Assembly (NCBI GenBank): GCA_016938155.1
Contig: JAFGVF010000239.1
Coordinates: 1-11,574, forward strand
Source of the DNA: Candidatus Cloacimonadota bacterium
Lineage (GTDB): Bacteria; Cloacimonadota; Cloacimonadia; Cloacimonadales; JAFGVF01
Length of the DNA stretch: 11,574 nt
Direction of reading: 5' to 3'
Shown here: piece by piece, positions 1 through 8,082 of the stretch
Position numbering within the stretch: the stretch's first letter is position 1
Layout of the letters: each line of letters opens with the position of its first letter
Translations under genes and position numbers: made by a program
Notes under the pieces: generated by a model
What the model was told of the DNA's origin: nothing
What the model saw: only the letters and a program-made list of their open reading frames with translations
The model's database searches: none

Positions 1-165
1 ATAATGACCGAGTTTACTTACTCTTTCGGTCATCCTGGTATAGGAGCAGACATCAAGAAACAGGACACCTGCTTGGATTTCATAGCATTTTGGAGTAACA
101 ATGTTCTCTTTACTGAGATTGAGCAGAATCTCAACATTACGGTGAACTAATTTTGTCAAATTCAT
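1..165 (-). CDS. Class III adenylate/guanylate cyclase, N-terminal fragment (runs off left edge)
   Basis: Only the first 55 codons are present and the reading frame stays open to base 1. After a short helical leader, residues 33-49 read GVLFLDVCSYTRMTERV. This fits the opening beta strand of a class III nucleotide cyclase catalytic domain (family pattern 'LFaDIsgFTxlTErl'), with D38 at the place of the first metal-binding aspartate. In the family such domains make cAMP or cGMP from ATP or GTP. A cyclase domain this near the N-terminus is typical of soluble cyclases that continue into an ATPase and TPR region, but that part is outside the window. The ATG is preceded by a strong AGGGGGG Shine-Dalgarno about 8 bases upstream. 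The gene lies 83 bases downstream of the histidine kinase gene on the same strand, so the two may be co-transcribed. Nucleotide specificity cannot be judged from this fragment. Confidence 0.7.
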   Translation of the reverse strand, partial: MNLTKLVHRNVEILLNLSKENIVTPKCYEIQAGVLFLDVCSYTRMTERVSKLGHY

Positions 166-219
166 GTTGTTAACCCCCCTCGCGAAAATTAACATTCACT
201 CTGTAGATTTAAAACTTTG

Positions 220-248
220 ATTCTGTAATGAAAAACTAATACTCTCAA
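220..248 (-). promoter_or_regulatory. Possible sigma70-type promoter of the cyclase gene
   Basis: Read on the minus strand, TTGAGA (248-243) is followed after 17 bases by CAGAAT (225-220), matching 5 of 6 and 4 of 6 positions of the -35 and -10 consensus. It lies just after the kinase stop codon and about 55 bases before the cyclase ATG. This would give the cyclase its own promoter besides any read-through from the kinase. The match is moderate and could be chance. Confidence 0.3.
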
Positions 249-2969
249 CTAATCGCTTAAAGGTAAAGACAGGGTAAATGTTGTTCCTTCACCGACTTTG
301 CTTTTAACGCTAATAGTACCATTATTTCTTCTGACAAAATCATGCGATAAAATGAGACCCAAGCCTGAGCCGGAATCTTCTCTCGTATGATTATTGGTAA
401 TGTTTTCATCCATTGCAAAAATGGATGGTAATCTGTCTTTAGAAATACCGATACCCGTATCTGAGATGACGATTATGATTTCATCATTTCTCTGATGAGC
501 AGAAAGCATTATCTTCCCACCTGCAGGAGTAAATTTAACTGCATTATTGAGTAGATTACGAAGAACGGTTTCTATTGTATTGTAATCGAAGAAACCAACT
601 AAATCAGAGTCAATATCTGTAGAAATTTCTATATTTTTGCGTTGAGCAATCTTATTGTATAGTTTAAGGATTTTTCCAACAATCTTTCTGACTTCAACTC
701 TGGAAGGGTTGATGATAATGCCATCCCGCTGGCTTCTTGACCATAGAAGCAGGTTTTCAAGAAGATTGAATGTCTCACTTGCTTCCATGTGAAGCTCTTT
801 TATGAAGTCATTTTTCTCTTCTTCATTTAAAGTATCTTCGTTAGAACTGATGAATTCCAGAACAGACCGAATATTTCCAAGCGGAGCACGCAAATCATGA
901 GCGATTATGGAGAAGAACTGGTCCTTAGTGTAATTAGCGGATTTTAACTCGGCTTCTGATTGTTGAAGTGCTCTTTGAGTCAGAATTTTATCAGTAACAT
1001 CAACCGAATAGATCGTAATTCCTTCAATACTGTTATCTTCGCTAACAATGGGACAATAGAAATATTCTAATATCTCCTGTTTTGATTCTAAACTATACTC
1101 CCTGAAACCTGTGTGAACCTGTCCTCTAAGAACATTGTCCAGAATTCTTCTATGATTCTCTTTATCTTCAAAACCGGGATAGTTATCAAGATAATATCCA
1201 CCTAAAGTAATATCAAGATTTCTATGCTTCTTCATTGTATCCTGATAGTTTTTATTGAAAGAAGTGTACCGATAATTCCTGTCTAAAGATGCGATGTATA
1301 TCTGGTATGGACTGTTCATTACAGAACTAAGGAGATTGTTTAACTTGGAAAGGGAATCCTCATATTTCTTCGCTTCTGTAACATCAGAAAAAACGCAGAT
1401 AAAGCTGTCAGGATTATTGAATTCATCATGGAGAAGCGATATGGAAAGGTCTCCCCAAACTTCCTTTTTCTGTTTTGTAACAAAACGATGAACCCGACGG
1501 ATGTAACGAGCATTACTTTGCTCAAGTGAAAGCAGAATGTTGTCGAAATACTGCTTGGATTTGTCGTTTGAGAGCACCTTTTGATTAATCTGCTCAATCT
1601 CCTCTTTGTTATATCCAAGCAATTCCTGAAGGTAGCTGTTGATAAACAGAGGTTTCCACTTCATGGAGAAAACAACAATTCCAACCGCAGCATGATGGAA
1701 AACAGCTGCAAGTTGCTCTTCTGATTTCTGGAGTGATTTGAGTAGTTCTCTTTTCTCCGATAAATCAATGAATGAACCGAGAATCCCAGCTACTTCGCCG
1801 TTCTTACCGTAGAAAACATTCTTGAAGAAGATAACATGCAGAATCTTTCCTGAATGGTCTGTAATGGAAGTCTCATATACTTGTAGTTTCTTTTCTTTGA
1901 GTAACTTCTTATCCATTTCAAGATAGGATTTTGTTTGAGAAATGGAGGATGAAATGCCAACGCTTTTCCCGATAAAATCTTCTCTTGTTTTTCCGAAAAC
2001 AGAGGCAAATGCTTCATTGCATTCTAAATAGACTTCATTAGTATCAATAACAAAGAAAGGAATGGGAATTGTGCTGATAATTGTGTTGAGGAAAATATTC
2101 TTTTCATTGAGTGTCTGGTGCATCTCCTGTAAATGAGTGTTTTTAATTTCCAATTCATCTTTTTGTTTTTGGAGAATTTCCAGTTCTTGTTTTTTGAGAA
2201 AGTATTGAGATTGAAAATCTTCCATTCTCCGGGCTTGTTGCTCTCGATAGTCATTGAATTTTATGTAATATTCCAAAGCACTCTTGTAATTTTCCTTAAG
2301 TCTATAATAATTATAGCAATTTCTATAGTGAAGCTTTAATAGATTCAGGTCGGCACATTTGGGAATATGTTCATCGGTCTTTTCAATCCATACATGTGCC
2401 TCTGATAACAGCCCTGTCATAAGGAAGCTGTCTGCAAGATTAACCTGCATAAGACAAATCATTAGCCTGTCACTATGATTTAATCCGGAATTGAGAACCT
2501 TTTCATAGACGCGAATAGCTTTGTCATGACGGTCAATAGTTCTGTATATCTCGCAGATATTATTATAGATTGCAAGTTGAGCCTGCCTGTTATTCAGCGA
2601 TTCATGAATTTCCAGAGACTTCTCCAGCTCCTCAATGGCTTTATAATACTCACCTTTGCCGTAATAATACAGGGAGATATTGTTTAAAATATTGCTTTGC
2701 TCGTTTAGATTTCCTGATTTCTCGAAATTAGACAAAGCTTTTTTAAAATAGCGATAGGATTTATCATATTGCTTAATTGAAAAATATATGATACCTCTAA
2801 ATTTATCTACATAAGCTTTAGCCGGAATATCATTCTGAAATTCTTCAAAGAGAGTAATCTCTTGAATAAGATTGAGTGCTTCAGCAGGGGCTTGTTGCAC
2901 AATCCTGCTGAGCTTTTTCAAGGCTTCGTTTATTCGGGGAGAAGAGGTCAAAAAGTCATATTGCTGCAT
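249..2969 (-). CDS. TPR - triple PAS - sensor histidine kinase (cytoplasmic)
   Basis: A 906-residue kinase with no signal peptide or membrane segment, so it senses inside the cell. About five TPR-like helical repeats (residues ~53-242) are followed by a charged coiled coil (~245-292). Three PAS-type domains come next, at ~292-405 (FFVIDTNEVYLECNEAF), ~415-535 and ~546-662. The dimerisation domain has phospho-acceptor H691 in FFSIIAHDLRAPLGN. The ATPase domain (~785-905) has N-box NLLNNAVKF (805-813), G1 box DTGIGI (837-842) and G2 box GSGLGL (867-872). All catalytic motifs are intact, and there is no receiver domain. The ATG has AGGA nine bases upstream. It is divergent from the receiver-phosphatase gene at 3098, its likely phosphotransfer partner (inference from position). 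The TPR part probably binds a protein or peptide; the PAS ligands are unknown. Confidence 0.93.
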   Translation of the reverse strand: MQQYDFLTSSPRINEALKKLSRIVQQAPAEALNLIQEITLFEEFQNDIPAKAYVDKFRGIIYFSIKQYDKSYRYFKKALSNFEKSGNLNEQSNILNNISLYYYGKGEYYKAIEELEKSLEIHESLNNRQAQLAIYNNICEIYRTIDRHDKAIRVYEKVLNSGLNHSDRLMICLMQVNLADSFLMTGLLSEAHVWIEKTDEHIPKCADLNLLKLHYRNCYNYYRLKENYKSALEYYIKFNDYREQQARRMEDFQSQYFLKKQELEILQKQKDELEIKNTHLQEMHQTLNEKNIFLNTIISTIPIPFFVIDTNEVYLECNEAFASVFGKTREDFIGKSVGISSSISQTKSYLEMDKKLLKEKKLQVYETSITDHSGKILHVIFFKNVFYGKNGEVAGILGSFIDLSEKRELLKSLQKSEEQLAAVFHHAAVGIVVFSMKWKPLFINSYLQELLGYNKEEIEQINQKVLSNDKSKQYFDNILLSLEQSNARYIRRVHRFVTKQKKEVWGDLSISLLHDEFNNPDSFICVFSDVTEAKKYEDSLSKLNNLLSSVMNSPYQIYIASLDRNYRYTSFNKNYQDTMKKHRNLDITLGGYYLDNYPGFEDKENHRRILDNVLRGQVHTGFREYSLESKQEILEYFYCPIVSEDNSIEGITIYSVDVTDKILTQRALQQSEAELKSANYTKDQFFSIIAHDLRAPLGNIRSVLEFISSNEDTLNEEEKNDFIKELHMEASETFNLLENLLLWSRSQRDGIIINPSRVEVRKIVGKILKLYNKIAQRKNIEISTDIDSDLVGFFDYNTIETVLRNLLNNAVKFTPAGGKIMLSAHQRNDEIIIVISDTGIGISKDRLPSIFAMDENITNNHTREDSGSGLGLILSHDFVRRNNGTISVKSKVGEGTTFTLSLPLSD

Positions 2970-3000
2970 CTATTTTTTTCCTATTCGAGGTCTGGATTTG

Positions 3001-3029
3001 TGTATTCCATATCATAAACATTATGTCAA
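3001..3029 (-). promoter_or_regulatory. Promoter of the histidine kinase gene
   Basis: A perfect -35 hexamer TTGACA lies on the minus strand at 3029-3024. A 17-base spacer puts the -10 at 3006-3001 (AATACA), a weak match. It sits 55-60 bases before the kinase ATG and is back to back with the perfect TTGACA of the opposite promoter, 14 bases away. The paired hexamers make promoter function more likely than either alone. Confidence 0.5.
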
Positions 3030-3043
3030 TAGAAAAATTGGGC

Positions 3044-3071
3044 TTGACAATCAAAACTAAAGTTGTAAATA
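3044..3071 (+). promoter_or_regulatory. Promoter of the receiver-phosphatase operon
   Basis: Perfect TTGACA at 3044-3049, with a weak -10 at 3065-3070 (GTAAAT) or 3066-3071 (TAAATA) after a 15-16 base spacer. Transcription would begin near 3078, just upstream of the GGGGG and GTG start at 3098. This supports GTG 3098 over the in-frame ATG at 3023, which lies upstream of the hexamer. Confidence 0.5.
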
Positions 3072-3097
3072 CAAGTAAAACTTGCATCGGGGGAATT

Positions 3098-4708
3098 GTG
3101 ACGCATATTCCAAGAATTCTTATAGTTGATGACGACAGGATAACGGTAAAGACTTTAAAATTTTCTTTATTGAAAAATGATTACCTCATAGACAGCTGTT
3201 TCAGTGGTATGGATGCCATTGAGTTGGTTAAGAAAAACGAATACGATCTGGTTCTGCTGGATGTTGTTATGCCTGTAATGAATGGATATGAGGCATGCAC
3301 AAAAATCCATGAAATTTCGGATGAACTTCCGGTTATTCTTATAACAGCAAACACTGAAGATGAGTACTTGAAAGAAGGTTTTGATGTAGGAGCTATTGAC
3401 TATTTAAGAAAGCCAATCAATCAAGTTGAGTTACAGGCACGAGTTAAAAACATACTTCGGATTAGAGCAGCAGAAAAGGAAAAAGAAGATATTTATGATA
3501 AATTGAGAAAAGAGGTTAAGCTTGCTGCCCGAATCCAAGAGAATATGCTCCCTAAATGGGTGTACCTTGATGAGCAGATCATTTTTGCATCTCATTATGT
3601 CCCCTCCGGTGATGTCGGAGGAGACCTTTTTGACTGGATAAAGTTAGATGCTCATAGATATGTGGCTTATGTTGCAGATATCTCAGGCCATGGAGTTCAA
3701 GCTGCTCTGTTGATGACGGCAATTCGTAATATTCTAAAAATGTTTGTGGAGAACATGCGCACTGATTTACATATACCTACTTTATTGAATCAATTGAATC
3801 ATCGATTATCAATGGAGTTGTTTGATACAAACTACATGACCCTTATATTGGGAGTTATTGATACCAGACTAAAACAATTTCAGTTCTTGAATGCCGGTCA
3901 TCCCCCTCTTTTGGAATACAATACTGTTACTAAGAAGACATTCATATATAACAAAAAAGGCTCAGTTCCGATGGGTTGGGACACTGAAATCAAGTATTCT
4001 GATGATGATATAGAAACTCTGCAGCTGAGAGATGATTCTGTCATTTTGCTTTATACTGACGGTTTAAATGAATCGATTGACGAAGAAGGCAATGAATTCG
4101 GAATAGAGGGACTCCGCTCAATTATTGAGAATGAGATAAATGTTGAAAGCTGCATTACATTTCCCTTCAGATTGAAGGATTACATGAGTAAAAAGAACTT
4201 CAATATTAAGCAGGATGATTTCACTTTATTCTGTTTCCAGTTACAGGATGATTCAAATGTTCAGAGAGATGGTGTTCTGACCAAGAAAATTCTTTTCAAA
4301 GTGCGTTCGATGCTTAAGGATGTTGGGTACACAGCGCTTACTTGTGAAAAGAAAGTTCTGGAGTGGACTGGCGACAGCAGGCTTGCTTCTGAGATAGAAC
4401 TGGTAATTGATGAATTCTTGAATAACATCATCATCCATGGTTACAATTACAAGCATGATGCTATCATTGTGATAGAATTTTCTTTCCGAAAGGATAAGAT
4501 TGCTATAAAGTTCTGGGATAAGGGAATTGAATGGGTGCCTGCAAATATTAATTACTCCCGTGAAAATCCCTATAGTTTTGAGGATGACATCTTCATGGAA
4601 AGCGGGAAGGGAATTCATCTCGTTCTTTCTATGGTAAATTGCTTTAGCAGAATGCGATTTGAAAACATCAACGAAACAATTATGGAAATTGACATTGAGG
4701 GGAAATAG
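3098..4708 (+). CDS. Response regulator: receiver + PP2C (SpoIIE/RsbU) phosphatase + RsbW-type anti-sigma kinase domain
   Basis: A 536-residue fusion of three domains. The receiver (~5-120) has acid pocket D11/D12, phospho-acceptor D55 in LVLLDVVMP, T83 and K105. The SpoIIE/RsbU-type PP2C phosphatase (~140-382) has metal-site motifs GDVGGDLFDW (171-180), ADISGHGV (193-200), YTDG (319-322) and DDFTL (373-377). The C-terminal HATPase (~400-532) has N-box ELVIDEFLNN (434-443), DKG (474-476) and GKGIHL (503-508), as in anti-sigma kinases of the RsbW type. In known proteins of this layout, such as HsbR of Pseudomonas, phosphorylation sets the balance between dephosphorylating and phosphorylating a STAS anti-sigma antagonist. 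GTG 3098 is preferred because the upstream ATG 3023 has no Shine-Dalgarno, precedes the promoter, and would add 25 residues unlike a receiver start. If ATG 3023 is used, the protein has 561 residues. Likely activated by the divergent kinase. No antagonist gene is visible. Confidence 0.9.
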   Translation: MTHIPRILIVDDDRITVKTLKFSLLKNDYLIDSCFSGMDAIELVKKNEYDLVLLDVVMPVMNGYEACTKIHEISDELPVILITANTEDEYLKEGFDVGAIDYLRKPINQVELQARVKNILRIRAAEKEKEDIYDKLRKEVKLAARIQENMLPKWVYLDEQIIFASHYVPSGDVGGDLFDWIKLDAHRYVAYVADISGHGVQAALLMTAIRNILKMFVENMRTDLHIPTLLNQLNHRLSMELFDTNYMTLILGVIDTRLKQFQFLNAGHPPLLEYNTVTKKTFIYNKKGSVPMGWDTEIKYSDDDIETLQLRDDSVILLYTDGLNESIDEEGNEFGIEGLRSIIENEINVESCITFPFRLKDYMSKKNFNIKQDDFTLFCFQLQDDSNVQRDGVLTKKILFKVRSMLKDVGYTALTCEKKVLEWTGDSRLASEIELVIDEFLNNIIIHGYNYKHDAIIVIEFSFRKDKIAIKFWDKGIEWVPANINYSRENPYSFEDDIFMESGKGIHLVLSMVNCFSRMRFENINETIMEIDIEGK

Positions 4709-5560
4709 ATGAAAATAAGTATCATAATGCGTTCTAAGAATGAAATGCCGTTTATAAAATACAGCCTTATGATGCTTGAAAAACAAACGATTAGAGACTA
4801 TGAGCTGTTAATAGTCGATTCCGGTTCAACAGATGGTAGCTGGGAAACGGCTCTCGATTTTGGACCAAATATAATTTATCAAATCAAACCTGAGGAGTAT
4901 ATTCCTGGCAAAGTAATGAATACAGCTGCACAGAAATGTTCTGGTGATATACTTGTATTCAATAACGCAGACTGTATCCCCCAGAATGAGTATTGGCTGG
5001 AAAACCTTGTGAAACCCTTCAGAGACCCTGAAGTCGTTGCAGTATTCGGAAATCAGATTCCCCGACCAAATGCGAATCCACTTATAAAAAAGGATTATCT
5101 TAGAGCTTTTGGTGACGGTCAAATCCATACCAAATGGAGACATTTCTTCTCGATGGCAACCAGTGCTGTACGAGCATCTGTATTGGAAGAATTTCCGTTT
5201 TATGAAGAGATTCAATACTCGGAAGACATTGAATGGTCTTGGAGAATGAAGCAACTTGGAAAGAAGATTGTTTATGCTCCCGATGCAATAGTTGAGCATT
5301 CGCATAACTATGATTTCAAGCAAACTATTAAGCGATTTAAAGGTGAAGGTAAAGCAGAGGGCTATATATATAATGAGAGAAACAGAAATGTTTTTGCGGA
5401 TATTGTAAAACCCGCCTGTGCCGAAACATTGAGAGATTTTATCTATTTAGTTAAGAAAGGGGAGATTCTCTGGATTCCTAAAGCACCGATATTCCGTTTC
5501 TTGCAAAGATATGGTGTCTGGAAAGGGAAGAAGGAATTCTTTAGCACAAAAGATGTATAG
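4709..5560 (+). CDS. Family 2 glycosyltransferase (GT-A fold)
   Basis: A 283-residue cytoplasmic GT2 enzyme that would transfer a sugar from a nucleotide-sugar donor to an unknown acceptor. The nucleotide-binding fold opens at MKISIIMRSKNE and continues with VDSGSTDGS (36-44). The metal-binding DXD equivalent is NNADC (85-89, D88). The catalytic-base region is SEDIEWSWRMK (171-181), followed by AIVEHSHNY. The layout resembles rhamnosyltransferase-like GT2 proteins, but the sugar cannot be read from sequence. The ATG directly follows the TAG of the receiver-phosphatase gene with no gap, and GAGGGGA lies within that gene's end. The two are therefore translationally coupled, which places this enzyme under the same stress or sensory promoter. 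A conserved C-terminal tail (~200-283) follows the catalytic domain. Confidence 0.9.
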   Translation: MKISIIMRSKNEMPFIKYSLMMLEKQTIRDYELLIVDSGSTDGSWETALDFGPNIIYQIKPEEYIPGKVMNTAAQKCSGDILVFNNADCIPQNEYWLENLVKPFRDPEVVAVFGNQIPRPNANPLIKKDYLRAFGDGQIHTKWRHFFSMATSAVRASVLEEFPFYEEIQYSEDIEWSWRMKQLGKKIVYAPDAIVEHSHNYDFKQTIKRFKGEGKAEGYIYNERNRNVFADIVKPACAETLRDFIYLVKKGEILWIPKAPIFRFLQRYGVWKGKKEFFSTKDV

Positions 5561-6674
5561 AATTTTTATCTCGGGTTTAGCCTATGACCGCGGAAAATCA
5601 GGAATTGCCGATTATACTAACAATGTTATCAGAGAGTTATCAAAAGAGCATAAACTGACGATTCTCATGCTTCCTGATGAAGCAGAGATTTTTCCAATTT
5701 CAAACGCCAATATTCAGATTGTGAAAGCTCATAAAATCCTATCAAGAGCCCTTCTCAGTATGTTCTGGCATCTCTTTATTCTTCCTTTTAAAATAAAACG
5801 AAGTGATTTTGACTTCATCTTCCTGCCTGCGGGAAACAGAAGACTTTTATCCTTCTATCCTGTACCGGGAGTTGTGACTTTTCATGACCTTTCTCAGTTC
5901 CATATTGAGAATAAATATGATGGTTTCAGGATGTTCTATATAAAGAAAATAGTTCCTTTTTTTCTAAAAAAAGCTCCGGTGGTCATGGCGATAAGTAAAA
6001 ATACCGCTGATGACATGGTTAATTTCTATCATTTCGACCGAAATAGGATTGAGATTAACTATAACGGATATAACGAAAAAGCCTTTAATTCGCAGCATCC
6101 AACTGAAGCTGTCAAAGAGGAATACAGTTTAAATAAACCCTATCTACTCTATATTGCCAGAATTGAACACCCCGGAAAGAACCATTTGCGTTTAATCCGG
6201 GCTTTTGAGATGCTTCCTCAATCAATTCGGGAATACTATGACCTCGTGTTTGCGGGTAGTGATTGGAATGGGGCTAAAGTTGTTCATGATTATGCAGAGA
6301 AATCAGAAGTGAAAGATAGTATTCATTTTCTGGGATTTGTACCTGATGATGATTTACCGCCCCTCTATTGTGGAGCGGAGCTTTATGTATTCCCATCTCT
6401 TTATGAGGGATTCGGTATCCCCCTTGTTGAGGCTATGGCTTCAGGAGTGCCGTGTATTTGTTCAGACCGTTCTTCTCTACCTGAAGTTGGTGGAGATGCC
6501 GTTCGGTTATTTAATCCTGAGACCGTGGACAGTATTGCCCAAACAATAGCAGAAGTTCTTGGAAATGATGAATTGAAAGCCGATATGAGACGGAAAGGCT
6601 TTACCATGATAAAGAGATTTTCCTGGAAAAGACATGTTGAGAAGATTATATCATCGTATGAAAATATAAAATAA
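5553..6674 (+). CDS. Family 4 glycosyltransferase (GT-B fold)
   Basis: A 373-residue retaining glycosyltransferase. The N-terminal Rossmann domain has GIADYTNNVIREL (17-29) and the acceptor-side HD pair (H111/D112). The C-terminal GT1/GT4 domain has the donor-phosphate contacts R203 and K209 in YIARIEHPGKNH. It also has the EX7E motif E285-E293 in LYEGFGIPLVEAM, which binds the nucleotide sugar. A hydrophobic stretch (~66-80) may hold it to the membrane. The start at ATG 5553 overlaps the preceding stop by eight bases. An earlier ATG at 5511 is in frame but would add 14 residues ahead of a normal GT4 opening (RIFISG). The pair GT2+GT4 suggests assembly of a surface or storage glycan, or decoration of a lipid or protein. 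No polymerase, flippase or sugar-nucleotide gene is in the window, so the product is unknown. Confidence 0.9.
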   Translation: MYRIFISGLAYDRGKSGIADYTNNVIRELSKEHKLTILMLPDEAEIFPISNANIQIVKAHKILSRALLSMFWHLFILPFKIKRSDFDFIFLPAGNRRLLSFYPVPGVVTFHDLSQFHIENKYDGFRMFYIKKIVPFFLKKAPVVMAISKNTADDMVNFYHFDRNRIEINYNGYNEKAFNSQHPTEAVKEEYSLNKPYLLYIARIEHPGKNHLRLIRAFEMLPQSIREYYDLVFAGSDWNGAKVVHDYAEKSEVKDSIHFLGFVPDDDLPPLYCGAELYVFPSLYEGFGIPLVEAMASGVPCICSDRSSLPEVGGDAVRLFNPETVDSIAQTIAEVLGNDELKADMRRKGFTMIKRFSWKRHVEKIISSYENIK

Positions 6675-6684
6675 AGAGGTTTCT

Positions 6685-7716
6685 ATGAAGAAGTATGTCG
6701 ATTATGCCGTTAAGCAGATAGAGGCATTATGCAAAACCCCGAGTCCGTCCGGCTTTACGGTCAAGGTTATATCTAAACTGGAGAAAGATTTAACAGACTT
6801 AGGATTTAAGCCAATACAGACGAGGAAAGGTTCCCTTATCTGTGATTTAGGCGGAGAAGGAGCACCCCTGCTCTATGCTGCCCATGTAGATACTCTTGGT
6901 GCAATGGTTCGCAGTATCAAAGGCAACGGGCGCATCAGATTTACCCGTATCGGCGGATATGCCGTGAATAATATCGAGAATGAAAATGTTATTGTGCATA
7001 CACGCGACGGGAAAGAATATGAAGGAACAGCTTATCTAATCAATCCTGCAGCACATGTCTATGATGATGTGAATACATTGAATCGTTCCGATAAGACGGT
7101 GGAGATTATCCTCGATGAAGAGGTGCACAACGCAGAAGATGTGCAGAAACTCGGTATTCGCGTTGGTGATTTTATCTCATTAGACCCTCGCACGGTTGTT
7201 ACTAAGTCAGGATTTATTAAGAGCAGACATCTTGATGACAAGGCAAGCTCAGGCATTCTCATGGCACTTGCTAAAATGGTTGCAGATAAGAAAACAAAGC
7301 TAAACCGTAAGGTTTATATTCTCTTCACGACCTATGAAGAAGTCGGTCATGGCGGTTCAGCGGGAATCCCTGTCGAGATAGAGGAGATGATTTCTGTTGA
7401 TATGGGAGCAGTCGGTGATGACCTTACAACCGATGAGTACAAAGTTTCTATCTGTGCCAAAGACTCCGGCGGTCCCTATGACTATGATATTACAACAAGA
7501 CTTATAAAACTCGCTGAAAAGCATAAACTCGATTTTGCCGTTGATATTTATCCATATTACGGCTCGGATGTCGAAGCCACTCTTCATGCCGGATACGACC
7601 TAAAACACGGACTCATCGGTCCCGGTGTTTTTGCATCTCACGGCTATGAGAGAACTCATCGTAAGGGTGTTGAAAATACTCTTAAACTTGTTAATGCCTA
7701 TGTAACAGAGAAGTAA
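6685..7716 (+). CDS. M42 family metallo-aminopeptidase (TET/YsdC/FrvX type)
   Basis: A 343-residue protein, normal length for M42 peptidases, which form large cytosolic tetrahedral shells that trim N-terminal residues from peptides using two metal ions. The expected ligands and catalytic residues are visible: H67 and D69 in AAHVDT, the bridging aspartate in RHLDDKASS (D184/D185), E218-E219 in YEEVGHGG with the first as general base, D239 in SVDMGAVGDD, and H325 in YERTHRKGVE. The family is sometimes misnamed endoglucanase M. Residue preference cannot be told from sequence. The ATG has AGAGG upstream, ten bases after the GT4 stop. The gene ends in three consecutive stops (TAA TAA TAG), the last running into the Shine-Dalgarno of the next gene. 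A role in peptide catabolism is likely, and the link to the glycosyltransferases may be only transcriptional. Confidence 0.92.
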   Translation: MKKYVDYAVKQIEALCKTPSPSGFTVKVISKLEKDLTDLGFKPIQTRKGSLICDLGGEGAPLLYAAHVDTLGAMVRSIKGNGRIRFTRIGGYAVNNIENENVIVHTRDGKEYEGTAYLINPAAHVYDDVNTLNRSDKTVEIILDEEVHNAEDVQKLGIRVGDFISLDPRTVVTKSGFIKSRHLDDKASSGILMALAKMVADKKTKLNRKVYILFTTYEEVGHGGSAGIPVEIEEMISVDMGAVGDDLTTDEYKVSICAKDSGGPYDYDITTRLIKLAEKHKLDFAVDIYPYYGSDVEATLHAGYDLKHGLIGPGVFASHGYERTHRKGVENTLKLVNAYVTEK

Positions 7717-7731
7717 TAATAGGAGGACAGT

Positions 7732-7980
7732 ATGGTGTACAAAATTATGGTAATCAAGATTGATCAGAGAAGCAAATATGCCATCGAGGCTCAGAAGATT
7801 CTTACTGAGTTCGGATGCTATATTCAGGTCAGGCTTGGACTACATGAAGCAACCAATGAAGTATGCTCCACTGACGGACTGATTATCCTTGAGGTTCGTG
7901 GTGATAGCAGTACTTTAACAAAGATGCTTGATAAGCTCAACGCTCTTGAACATGTAACTGCCAAGATTATGGAAATCTAA
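7732..7980 (+). CDS. Small ACT/ferredoxin-fold protein resembling TM1266 (hydrogenase system regulator-like)
   Basis: An 82-residue protein with a perfect AGGAGG Shine-Dalgarno eight bases before the ATG. It opens with a beta strand (YKIMVIKID), then a helix and EFGCYIQVRLGL. After GLIILEVRGD comes a second helix with LDKLNAL, and it ends in VTAKIMEI. This beta-alpha-beta-beta-alpha-beta order and the 'G-x-RxGL ... L-x-KLxxLxxV-x-K' pattern match small ACT-like proteins of the TM1266 type, often annotated as iron-only hydrogenase system regulator. No hydrogenase or maturase gene is in the window, so that role is not supported here. It lacks a DNA-binding domain and would act by binding a ligand or another protein. 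It is the last gene of the operon, with a terminator 16 bases after its stop. Confidence 0.75.
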   Translation: MVYKIMVIKIDQRSKYAIEAQKILTEFGCYIQVRLGLHEATNEVCSTDGLIILEVRGDSSTLTKMLDKLNALEHVTAKIMEI

Positions 7981-7996
7981 TCAATCTTATAGTTAT

Positions 7997-8027
7997 AAGC
8001 CACTATCATTCCGGTAGTGGCTTTTAT
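7997..8027 (+). terminator. Rho-independent terminator of the regulator-glycosyltransferase-peptidase operon
   Basis: The stem AAGCCACTATC (7997-8007) pairs with GGTAGTGGCTT (8013-8023). It is eleven pairs with one wobble and loop ATTCC, followed by a T-rich run. It begins 16 bases after the ACT-like gene. Confidence 0.88.
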
Positions 8028-8082
8028 TGTTTCATTTTGACACATTTCCACCAATATCCCTCTCTATTTCTGCTTCACAATA

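Noticed and set aside
3023..3097. 25-residue N-terminal extension of the receiver-phosphatase from ATG 3023
   Set aside because: No ribosome site, overlap with promoter elements, and no resemblance to receiver sequence.
4253..4786. 177-codon open frame antisense to the end of the regulator gene
   Set aside because: It is the mirror of a strongly supported coding frame, shows no domain, and crosses two real genes.
4826..5323. 165-codon open frame antisense to the GT2 gene
   Set aside because: It is explained as a shadow of the GT2 frame, with no recognisable protein features.
5511..5552. Upstream ATG start for the GT4 gene
   Set aside because: It lies deep inside the GT2 gene and adds 14 residues before a normal GT4 opening, while ATG 5553 gives the common short overlap.
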